A DNA stretch of 64,000 nucleotides from WHSM01 sp036375165. Its GTDB lineage: Bacteria; Actinomycetota; Actinomycetes; Mycobacteriales; Micromonosporaceae. The stretch is taken from positions 1 through 64,000 of the forward strand of contig DASUSI010000001.1 of NCBI GenBank assembly GCA_036375165.1, written 5' to 3'. A model generated the notes under the pieces. That model ran no database searches. It saw nothing but the letters and a program-made list of their open reading frames with translations, and was not told where the DNA came from. Shown piece after piece: positions 43,543-51,595 of this stretch; within the stretch, counting starts at the first letter, position 1; the number at the start of each line of letters is the position of its first letter. The position numbers were made by a program, and so were the translations under genes.

Positions 43543-43670
43543 CCCGCCGGTTGACCCTTGGCCGGCTGACGCCTGACCGGGTTGACCCAGGACGGTGTCA
43601 CCCACTCAGGGGAACGTGATCCGGTGTTCCTTGACATGTGTTCCATGACGGTGTCAGCTTCATGATCCAC

Positions 43671-43684
43671 GAGACACCTGTCTC
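43671..43684. promoter_or_regulatory. palindrome upstream of the adenylate-ligase pair
   Basis: GAGACA-CC-TGTCTC is a perfect inverted repeat. Just upstream are a consensus -35 TTGACA (43631-43636) and a direct repeat GTGTTCC (43624-43630 and 43638-43644). No good -10 is seen at the right spacing. Candidate control region. Confidence 0.4.
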
Positions 43685-43832
43685 TCGCTGAATCACGGTC
43701 GGGGCCGACGTGACGTGAGTGCGTCGACGATGTCTGTCCATGCGACGGTCGCCGGGGTACGTCAGATCCCAGAGTCGGCGTGGCTTCGGCGCGGCGATGT
43801 TGTCCGAACCGCACGACCACAGGGAGAACGGG

Positions 43833-45413
43833 ATGCAGGTCCAGGCTGGATATCTGACGCGGCTCGCGGCGGCGTGGTACGGGCCCAAAGTCGCGATGAC
43901 GAGCCTCAGCGGCGGTACCGGGTCACAGACCTTCGCCGAACTGAACGAGGCCGCCAACCGGATCGGGTCCGGGGTGTTGGCCATGGGCGCACGCCGCGGC
44001 GATCGGGTCGGTGTGCTGGGGTACAACACCCCGGAAGTCATGCAGGCGTGGCTGGGCTTCGAAAAGCACAACCTGGTTCGGGCCGTGCTGCACAGCCACT
44101 TCGACATGGACGATCACGTCTGGTCGCTCAACCACATCACGGCATCGACCCTGCTCTTCGACACCCGCTTCGCCGAGCAGGTGGCTCGCCACCGTGGCGG
44201 GTTGGAAACCGTACGGCATTTCGTCGCCATCGGGCCGGATGCTCCAGACTGGGCAACCCCGTACCGGCAGGTGGTCGCGGCCGGCAGCGCGGAGGAGCCC
44301 GAACTGGAGGTCGACGAGGATGCGCCATGCTTCCTACAGCTCACCTCGGGCACCACGGGGCACCCCAAGGCGTGGGTCAAGACCTACCGGTCATGGCAGG
44401 CGGTCATCAACCACAACATGCATCACCTGGACACCTTTGGCCCCGACACACCAGCTGTCGGACCGGACGACGTCAACCTGCACTTCCATGCGCTGCAGTG
44501 GGCCACCGGGTTCCAGACCATGTACCCGTACCTGATCCGCGGCGCCAGGTCCGTACTGCTGGACGACGCCCGGTTCGACCCTGACCTTGTGCTGGACACC
44601 ATCCTCCGGGAGCGGGTGACCGGCACTTTCGCTCCTGGTCCGCTGCTCGGCCCGATCCTCGACGCGGTGGAACGCCGCGACGGCTTCGACCACTCGCTGC
44701 GACGGGTGGTGGTGTTCTTCGGGACGCCCGAACTGCTCGAACGCACCACCAAACTGCTCGGACCGGTGTGGGCGCACGGCTTCGGGTCGACCGAGCAGGG
44801 TGCTTCCACGACGCGGCTGCTGCCTCACGAGGTCGCCGACAAGCCACAGCGACTGCACAGTGTCGGGCGCCCCGGTTCGCCGTTTTTGGAGCTGTCCATC
44901 AAGGACCCTCAGGGCAGAACTCTGCCACCCGGTCAGGTGGGTGAGATCGCGGTACGCAGCGCCATGTCGCTCGGTGAGTACTGGGACATGCCGGACAAGA
45001 CGCTGGAAGCGTCGTTCCCCGGCGACTGGTACCGCCCGTTCGACGTCGGCTATCTCGACGAGGACGGCTTCCTGTACTACGCCGACCGGGCGGGCGACAC
45101 CATCCACACTTCGGCCGGCGTGGTGTATCCACACCTGGTGGAGGCGGCCCTGTTCCGTCACGAGGCGGTCGCGAACTGCGGGGTGGTCGGCCTCGGCGAA
45201 CCGGGCGCGCAGCGGGTTGTCGCGGCGGTACAGCTGAAGCCGGGCTGGCAGCCGACACCGGAACTGGCCACCACGATCCTCGCCACGACCTGTGATGACC
45301 TCGCCGAGCGTGAGCGGCCGGTGCGGTTGGCGTTCCGGTCGGAACTGCCGACCGTGTTGGGCGGTGCCAAGGTTCAGCGGCAGGCGCTACGCGAGCGACT
45401 GGAGACGTCATGA
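43833..45413 (+). CDS. adenylate-forming acyl-CoA synthetase
   Basis: 526 residues from ATG 43833 after GGGAG (the frame is open to 43719). FLQLTSGTTGHPKAW is the phosphate-binding A3 motif. GFGSTEQG and the C-terminal Lys in GGAKVQRQALRERL are present, so it should adenylate a carboxylic acid and load CoA or a carrier. The acid is unknown. It overlaps the next ligase-like gene (ATGA), forming a coupled pair. Confidence 0.8.
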   Translation: MQVQAGYLTRLAAAWYGPKVAMTSLSGGTGSQTFAELNEAANRIGSGVLAMGARRGDRVGVLGYNTPEVMQAWLGFEKHNLVRAVLHSHFDMDDHVWSLNHITASTLLFDTRFAEQVARHRGGLETVRHFVAIGPDAPDWATPYRQVVAAGSAEEPELEVDEDAPCFLQLTSGTTGHPKAWVKTYRSWQAVINHNMHHLDTFGPDTPAVGPDDVNLHFHALQWATGFQTMYPYLIRGARSVLLDDARFDPDLVLDTILRERVTGTFAPGPLLGPILDAVERRDGFDHSLRRVVVFFGTPELLERTTKLLGPVWAHGFGSTEQGASTTRLLPHEVADKPQRLHSVGRPGSPFLELSIKDPQGRTLPPGQVGEIAVRSAMSLGEYWDMPDKTLEASFPGDWYRPFDVGYLDEDGFLYYADRAGDTIHTSAGVVYPHLVEAALFRHEAVANCGVVGLGEPGAQRVVAAVQLKPGWQPTPELATTILATTCDDLAERERPVRLAFRSELPTVLGGAKVQRQALRERLETS

Positions 45414-46822
45414 TCGTCGCGGCCGACGGGATCCGTCGGGCGCTGCACGCGGCTGCGGACTGTCCGCTGCTTGTGGACACCCGAGGCGACCGGCGCACCG
45501 GCCACAGCCTTGCCGAACGGATCGGGCGGGTGGCCGGCGAGTTGGCACGTCGCGGTCTGCGCCGCCGCCGGATCGGTGTGTGGTACGAGAACAGCCTGGC
45601 CGCGTTCGAGGCGTTCCTGGCTGTGGAGTGGCTCGGTGGGACCCGGATCCCGGTCGATCCCGGGGTCCCGGCGTCCGAGGCGCGGGCGGTGTTCGAAGCC
45701 GCGGAGGTGGACGCGGTGCTCGCCGATTGCGGACGTGCCGGGCTGTTGGGCGGTGACGTGCTGGTCCACGACGACGAGTCTCCGCTTTCCGGTCCACTCT
45801 GGTCGGACGAGGTGCGGGTGCCACCGGAAACCGCGCTCGTGGTCTATCCGCGCGCGGTGTCGGGTGGCCAGTTGTTCGGCGTGGCAACGTCCTACCGCAA
45901 CTGGACAGCGATCATGGACATCAACCGGTCGCTGTTCCACACCGGACGGTACGGGACACCGTTCGGCGACGACGAATGCTTCCTGACCGTCCAGCAACTG
46001 ATGCACGGGACCGGAATGGTGGGAAGCTTCCCGTTCCTGCTCATGGGCCTTCCGCAGGTGGTGCTTCCCCGGTTCGACCCGGACGCCATGCTGGAGGTGG
46101 TGTCGCGGCACCGCGTCACCGCGACGTTCACCGTGCCAGGCATGCTGAGCCGACTCGCCGACCTGCTGCAAAAGACCGGGCAGAGCGGGCGGTTCCCGTT
46201 GCGGCACACTCTGTACGGGGGTGCTCCGATCGACACCGCGGAAATTCGGCGGCTACTGCGGCTGCTGGGCCCCTCGCTGGTCCAACTCTACGGCCGGTTC
46301 GAGGCTGGTTGGCCGCTGGCGGTACTCGACCACGACGATCACGCGGCGATCCTCGCGGGCGACGACGAGGTCGGATCCAGCTGCGGCAGGCCGGTGCCAG
46401 AGGTCGAACTGCGATTCCGCCCGTTGCCTGGAGGGTCGGATGGCTGGGGTGAGCTGCGGACCCGCAACGGGATGGTGGCACAGGACTACAGCGACCCGGA
46501 CGGCTGGTGCTCGCTCGGCGATGTCGCCAGCATTGACCATCGGGGCTACCTGCGTCTCGCCGGACGGCTCGACCGCATGATCAACACCGGTTCGTACCAC
46601 GTCTATCCGGAGGAGGTGGAGGAGGCCATCGTGGCCGTGCCGGGTGTCAAGGCCGTCCGGGTCACCGGAGAGCCGGACCCGGTGTGGGGACAGGTCGTCA
46701 CCGCGTACCTGGTCGCGGAGGAAACCGACGACATCGTCGCCACGGTGCGCGGCGTGCTGCTGGGCAGGCTCGCGAAATACAAGGTCCCCAAAGTGATGAA
46801 GGTGGTGGACCGGCTCGACTGA
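45410..46822 (+). CDS. degenerate adenylate-forming enzyme homologue
   Basis: 470 residues with the ANL fold (YGGAPIDTAEIRRLL, LGDVASIDHRGYLRLAGR, GSYHVYPEEVEEAI). The A3 motif is degenerate (VVYPRAVSGGQLFGV instead of a TSGTTGxPK type), and the protein ends KYKVPKVMKVVDRLD, without the catalytic-lysine segment. It is probably not a functional ligase. Translational coupling to the intact ligase suggests a regulatory or structural subunit. Confidence 0.65.
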   Translation: MIVAADGIRRALHAAADCPLLVDTRGDRRTGHSLAERIGRVAGELARRGLRRRRIGVWYENSLAAFEAFLAVEWLGGTRIPVDPGVPASEARAVFEAAEVDAVLADCGRAGLLGGDVLVHDDESPLSGPLWSDEVRVPPETALVVYPRAVSGGQLFGVATSYRNWTAIMDINRSLFHTGRYGTPFGDDECFLTVQQLMHGTGMVGSFPFLLMGLPQVVLPRFDPDAMLEVVSRHRVTATFTVPGMLSRLADLLQKTGQSGRFPLRHTLYGGAPIDTAEIRRLLRLLGPSLVQLYGRFEAGWPLAVLDHDDHAAILAGDDEVGSSCGRPVPEVELRFRPLPGGSDGWGELRTRNGMVAQDYSDPDGWCSLGDVASIDHRGYLRLAGRLDRMINTGSYHVYPEEVEEAIVAVPGVKAVRVTGEPDPVWGQVVTAYLVAEETDDIVATVRGVLLGRLAKYKVPKVMKVVDRLD

Positions 46823-46840
46823 GCCCGGCACGGGGCCGTG

Positions 46841-46861
46841 GGCGCCCTCCGTCGGGGCGCC
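46841..46861. terminator. hairpin after the ligase pair
   Basis: GGCGCCC (46841-46847) and GGGCGCC (46855-46861) form a perfect 7-bp stem with a 7-base loop, 18 bases after the stop. Confidence 0.4.
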
Positions 46862-46963
46862 GCCGGCCGTCCAGCGCCGGCTGGCGGACCCGGACTGTCC
46901 AATGGGCACCGCACCGGGCAACCTGGCCGTCAGCGTGACGTCACTCGATACGGTCGTGTCGAG

Positions 46964-47827
46964 ATGACCGATCAGCCTCGCCGTGCCGCCTCGCCGTGGG
47001 CGCGTCCCGACACCGGAGACGCGATCCCCGCGGCGCATCGCGCGTCCCTCGGTGTCGCCACTCCGCCGGTCGGCCGGGTGGCGTCGGATCGACGTGTCCT
47101 CAAGGTCTTCGGGTGGGCCGGGGCGTCGATCGTCGGAATCGGCCTGGTCGTGGTGGTTGTCCTGGCACTCACCGGTACCTTCGCCGGACCGGACCCGAGG
47201 ACCCGTGGGGCAGGCGTCGACCCGGACGCGCCGCCACTGGCGAAGTTGTGCCCGCCGCCCACCGCGACCGGCACCCCGGGTTATGCCGAACCGGAGCCGC
47301 CACCACCCGGGAAGCGCACGGTGGACGAGCGGGCCGGTATCTCCTACACCGCGTACGGCAACCCGTGGCAACCGTGGCGGGACGACTGGAGCGGCGGTGA
47401 TCTGAAGGTCCACTACCGGGTGGGCCAGCATTTCGTCACCGAACGGTACGTCGGTGGCGATTACCACGCTTCGATCCTGTCCGGATCCGTGCCGGCCACC
47501 GTGAACGACGGATTCACGCTCGACCTGCGATGCGTCGGCAGGCAGGTCACCGCTGACGTCCGCCGGTCGTACTATCCGCAGCCGAACCGGATCCGGCAGA
47601 TCCGGGAACAACCGGCCGATCTCGGCGGCCGCCCCGCGTGGGTGAGCGTGTTCCGGCTGTACTTCCGGCAGCCTGGGCTCAAGGCCACGGACGAACTCGT
47701 CGCGGTGGTCCTGGTCGACGTGGGCCGACCGGAGGCAGCGGTGCTGTACGTGTCGATTCCGGGCACCCACCGAGGGTTCGACCACGTGGTCGATGACGTG
47801 ATCGACAGCGTCCGTCCCACGGACTGA
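46964..47827 (+). CDS. single-TM protein with extracytoplasmic domain
   Basis: 287 residues from ATG 46964. Cytoplasmic Arg-rich N-terminus, one TM (VGIGLVVVVVLALTGTFAG, about 56-74), a Pro-rich linker, then a domain with two Cys (LCPPPTATG and LRCVGRQ). Family not recognised. The last codons lie in the first copy of a decaying tandem repeat. Confidence 0.55.
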   Translation: MTDQPRRAASPWARPDTGDAIPAAHRASLGVATPPVGRVASDRRVLKVFGWAGASIVGIGLVVVVVLALTGTFAGPDPRTRGAGVDPDAPPLAKLCPPPTATGTPGYAEPEPPPPGKRTVDERAGISYTAYGNPWQPWRDDWSGGDLKVHYRVGQHFVTERYVGGDYHASILSGSVPATVNDGFTLDLRCVGRQVTADVRRSYYPQPNRIRQIREQPADLGGRPAWVSVFRLYFRQPGLKATDELVAVVLVDVGRPEAAVLYVSIPGTHRGFDHVVDDVIDSVRPTD

Positions 47828-47905
47828 TCAACAGCGTCCGTCCCACGGACTGATCAATATGGTCCGTCCCGCGTTGACGACTTGTTCGTCCCACGTACTG
47901 ACCAG
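47805..47905. repeat. decaying 26-bp tandem repeat with internal hairpins
   Basis: The 26-bp unit from 47805-47830, containing GTCCGT-CCC-ACGGAC, is repeated exactly at 47831-47856. Two diverged copies follow to about 47905 (TGGTCCGTCCCGCG..., TTGTTCGTCCCACGTAC...). The first copy overlaps the 3' end of the preceding gene. It may serve as a terminator array. Confidence 0.65.
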
Positions 47906-47976
47906 CTCTGTCCCTCCGCTGAGGCTCGCCAGCCGGGTTGGCGGGAAGTGGCGGACGGACCAGTTAGGGTCGACGG

Positions 47977-49320
47977 GTGCCCGGTCACGAGATCTCGCCT
48001 GAACCCCGCGCCAGCGTGCCGTCCCCCACGTATCCGATCGAGCGTCTCAGCCTGCCCAACGGGCTGCGCGTGGTGCTCGCACCGGACTCCAGTGCCCCCG
48101 TGGTCGGCGTGGCGGTGGTGTACGACGTCGGTATCCGCTCCGAGCCGGAGGGGCGTACCGGCTTCGCGCACCTGTTCGAGCACCTGATGTTCCAGGGCTC
48201 GGAGAACCTGGAGAAGCTCGCCCACTTCAGGTACGTACAGGCATCCGGGGGGACCTTCAACGGTTCCACCCACCTGGACTACACCGACTACTACGAGATC
48301 CTGCCGTCCAACGCCCTGGAACGTGCCCTGTTCCTGGAAGCGGACCGGATGCGCTCGCCCCGGATCACCGAGGAGAACCTGCGCAACCAGGTCGACGTGG
48401 TGAAACAGGAGATCCGGGTCAACGTGCTGAACCGCCCGTATGGCGGGTTCCCCTGGCTGAAACTGCCGCCGGTGCTGTTCGACAGCTTCCCCAACGCCCA
48501 CGACGGTTACGGCTCGTTCGAAGATCTGGAGTCGGCGAACGTGGCGGACGCGGCCGACTTCTTCGCGCGGTACTATGCGCCGGGCAACGCGGTTCTCGCG
48601 ATCGCCGGGGATCTCGACGTGACCGAGGCGGCCCGGCTGGTGGAGCGCCATTTCGGCGGGATCCCGGGGCGGCCGGTCCCGGTCCGCCCGGAGTTCGAGG
48701 AGCCGGATCTGACCGCCGAACGCCGGGCCGGCTACACCGACTCGTACGCGCCGCTGCCCGCGGTGGCCTCGTGCTGGCGGGTCCCGGACCCGATCGCTGA
48801 CCTGGCCGGCTACCTCCCGTACGTGGTACTGGCCGAGGCGCTCACCGACGGTGACGCCTCCCGGCTGCAGCAGCGGCTGGTGCAGCGGGACCGTTCCGCC
48901 ACCAGCGTCGGCGGTTACCTCGGGTTCATGGGGGAGCCGTTCGAGGTCCGCAACCCCACCGCGCTGGTGCTGCAGGCGCACCTGCCGCCCGGCGGCGACG
49001 CGGACAAGGTGTTGTTCACCGTTGACGAGGAGCTCGACCGCCTGGCCGGGGACGGGCTCGACGACGGAGAGCTGGCGCGAGTGGTGGCTCGGATCAGCAC
49101 CCACCTGCTGCGGGACGTGGACTCGGTGCTGGGCCGTACCCTGCAGATGGCGGTACACGAGCAGCAGCGTGGCGGGGACGGGCCTGGAGCCGGACTGCTG
49201 AACCAACTGCCCGGACTGCTCGGCGAAGTGACCGCCGACCAGGTCAGGGAGGCAGCAGCGACGCTGCGACCGCAGCGCCGCGCGTCGGTCGAGGTGATTC
49301 CCGGAGGAGCGAACCAGTGA
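47977..49320 (+). CDS. M16 zinc peptidase, catalytic subunit
   Basis: 447 residues. HLFEH is the HxxEH zinc motif of the M16 (pitrilysin/processing-peptidase) family. RTGFAHLFEHLMFQGSE and YTDYYEILPSNALERALFLE are typical. It pairs with the following gene as active and inactive subunits, which together enclose small peptide substrates. Confidence 0.88.
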   Translation: MPGHEISPEPRASVPSPTYPIERLSLPNGLRVVLAPDSSAPVVGVAVVYDVGIRSEPEGRTGFAHLFEHLMFQGSENLEKLAHFRYVQASGGTFNGSTHLDYTDYYEILPSNALERALFLEADRMRSPRITEENLRNQVDVVKQEIRVNVLNRPYGGFPWLKLPPVLFDSFPNAHDGYGSFEDLESANVADAADFFARYYAPGNAVLAIAGDLDVTEAARLVERHFGGIPGRPVPVRPEFEEPDLTAERRAGYTDSYAPLPAVASCWRVPDPIADLAGYLPYVVLAEALTDGDASRLQQRLVQRDRSATSVGGYLGFMGEPFEVRNPTALVLQAHLPPGGDADKVLFTVDEELDRLAGDGLDDGELARVVARISTHLLRDVDSVLGRTLQMAVHEQQRGGDGPGAGLLNQLPGLLGEVTADQVREAAATLRPQRRASVEVIPGGANQ

Positions 49321-49366
49321 GTGGATGCGGCGGACCCACCGGCTCGGCCATCGGGAGGACGGCGAA

Positions 49367-50680
49367 GTGACCACGACACCGGTGCCGGAGCTGGGGCCGG
49401 CCAAGGAACTGCGGCTGCCCGACACGGCCGAGCACACCCTGACGAACGGCCTGACCGTGATCGTGGTGCGCCGCTCCTCGGTTCCCCTGGTGGAACTGCG
49501 ACTGCGGGTGCCGTTCGGCAAGGCGCATCTGGCGCGTTCGTCGGTGTTGGCGCAGAGCCTGTTCTCGGGTACCGAGACCATGTCCGCGGTGGACCTCGCC
49601 GCCGCGTTGCAGAAGCTCGGGGGTGCCCTCTCGGCCAGTGTGGACCCGGACCGGTTGCTGGTCTCCGGCAACGCGTTGGCCCCGGAACTGCCGCGGATGC
49701 TGGGGTTGCTGGGAGAGGTGCTCACCGGCGCGGCGTACCCGGCCAAGGAAGTGGCGACCGAGCGGGAGCGACTCGCCGACCGGATCCGGGTGGCACTCAC
49801 CCAGCCGTCGCACCTTGCCAGGGTGGCGCTGTTGAAGCGGGTGTACGGCAGGCACCCGTACGCGGTGCAGACCCCGGAACCGGAACAGGTGCTGGCGGTG
49901 CGACCGGGGGCGCTCAAGGAGCTGCACTCGGAACGGATCCACCCGGCGGGTGCCATCCTGGTGCTGGTTGGAGACCTGGACCCGGACCGGACCCTGGAGC
50001 TGGCCGAGCAGGTGATCGCCGGCTGGGACGGCGGTGGCAGGACCGTCGAGCTGGCCGCGGTTCCGGCGCTGGAGCCCGGTCCGCTGCGGCTGGTACACCG
50101 GGACGGTTCGGTGCAGTCCTCGCTGCGGATGGCGTTCCCGGCGGTGCCGCGCAGCCACCCGGACCACGCCGCGCTGCAACTGGCCAACCTGGTCTTCGGT
50201 GGCTACTTCTCGTCCCGCTGGGTGGAGAACATCCGGGAGGACAAGGGTTACACGTACTCCCCGCATTCCCAGATCGAGCACTCGGCGGCCGGCACCACGC
50301 TGGTGCTGTCAGCGGATGTGTCCACTGAGGTCACCGTGCCGTCGTTGCTGGAGACCTGGTACGAGTTGGGCCGGATCGCGAGCCTTCCGGTGACCGGGGA
50401 GGAGTTGGAGCAGGCCCGGCAGTACGCGCTGGGCACGTTGCAACTCGGCGTGGCCACCCAGGCGGGGCTGGCCGGCTTGGCGAGCAGCCTGGCCGGCTTC
50501 GGGCTGCGGCTGGACTGGCTCGCAGAGCACCGTGCCCGGTTGCTGGAGGCCACCGATGCCGACGTGTTCGCGGTGGCTGGCCGGTATCTGGCACCGGCCC
50601 GCGGGGTGACCGTGGTGGTGGCCGACGCCGAGCAGGTCGAGGCGCCGCTCGGGGTGTTGGGTGCGGTGGAACGGGCCTGA
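49367..50680 (+). CDS. M16 peptidase-like non-catalytic subunit
   Basis: 437 residues from GTG 49367 after GGAGG (the frame is open to 49325). The M16 fold is clear but the HxxEH motif is absent. The substrate-binding R/Y pair in NIREDKGYTYS is kept. This is the standard partner of a catalytic M16 subunit. Confidence 0.85.
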   Translation: MTTTPVPELGPAKELRLPDTAEHTLTNGLTVIVVRRSSVPLVELRLRVPFGKAHLARSSVLAQSLFSGTETMSAVDLAAALQKLGGALSASVDPDRLLVSGNALAPELPRMLGLLGEVLTGAAYPAKEVATERERLADRIRVALTQPSHLARVALLKRVYGRHPYAVQTPEPEQVLAVRPGALKELHSERIHPAGAILVLVGDLDPDRTLELAEQVIAGWDGGGRTVELAAVPALEPGPLRLVHRDGSVQSSLRMAFPAVPRSHPDHAALQLANLVFGGYFSSRWVENIREDKGYTYSPHSQIEHSAAGTTLVLSADVSTEVTVPSLLETWYELGRIASLPVTGEELEQARQYALGTLQLGVATQAGLAGLASSLAGFGLRLDWLAEHRARLLEATDADVFAVAGRYLAPARGVTVVVADAEQVEAPLGVLGAVERA

Positions 50681-50702
50681 GCCGGCCCCGGGGGCACGTG
50701 GC

Positions 50703-51515
50703 TCAGGGCCGCGCGGCGTCCTGCTCGTCCAGCTTCGCGGTGGCATGTCGCCACATCCGGCGGATCGGCCTGTCGACCAGCCAGGGAGCGAGCCGACGCA
50801 GTCGCAGGGTACGGCGTGCCTCGGGGTGGGTGATCACCAGGAACCGGCCGGTGCGCACCGCTTCGAACACCTGCTCGGCGACGTCCTCGGGGGTCAGCTT
50901 CGCCCCGGAGATCCAGCGTTCCGCGCGGTTGCTGAGCAGCGGGTCCGGACTGCGCATGGAGTTGCCGATGTTGGTCTTCACGAACGACGGGCAGACCACT
51001 GTGGTGCGCACCCCGTAGGGTTCGAGTTCGTACCGCAGGGTCTCTGACAGTGAGATCACGCCGGCCTTGGCGACGTTGTAGGACACCATGCCGGGCAGGT
51101 TCATCAGTCCGGCCATCGACGCGATGTTCACCACGTGCCCGGAGCGTTGCCGTTTGAAGACCGGTACGAAACTGCGGCACCCCCGGATCGCGCCCTTCAG
51201 GTTGATGTCGAGGATCCAGTCCCAGTCGGCCAGGTCGACGCGTTCGATCCGCCCGGCGGCGGACACCCCGGCGTTGTTGACCAGCACGTCGAGTCCGTCC
51301 CACTCGGCCAGGCACCAGTCGCGCAACCGTTCCCAGTCGGTGTCAGAGCGTACGTCCAGGTGTTGGAACGCACCGCCGACCTCGGCGGCTGCGGCCTGAC
51401 CGGCGGCTTCGTCGAGGTCTGCGACCAGCACCCGCCAGCCGTCGCGGGCGAAGCGGCGGCCCATCGCCAGCCCGAGGCCGCTGGCGCCTCCGGTGATCAG
51501 GATCCGTCTGCTCAT
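50703..51515 (-). CDS. short-chain dehydrogenase/reductase
   Basis: 270 residues. TGGASGLGLAMG is the cofactor glycine motif, NNAG and S...YNVAK are the catalytic elements. VADLDEAA (Asp after beta-2) predicts NAD preference. Classical SDR; substrate unknown. Confidence 0.88.
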   Translation of the reverse strand: MSRRILITGGASGLGLAMGRRFARDGWRVLVADLDEAAGQAAAAEVGGAFQHLDVRSDTDWERLRDWCLAEWDGLDVLVNNAGVSAAGRIERVDLADWDWILDINLKGAIRGCRSFVPVFKRQRSGHVVNIASMAGLMNLPGMVSYNVAKAGVISLSETLRYELEPYGVRTTVVCPSFVKTNIGNSMRSPDPLLSNRAERWISGAKLTPEDVAEQVFEAVRTGRFLVITHPEARRTLRLRRLAPWLVDRPIRRMWRHATAKLDEQDAARP

Positions 51516-51595
51516 GGGGTCATTCTGCCGCTCACCGGTCCCGGGTACGGGTCAGCGGGCGGAGGGATTGGTCACCGGCCGGCCAGGGAAGCCGG

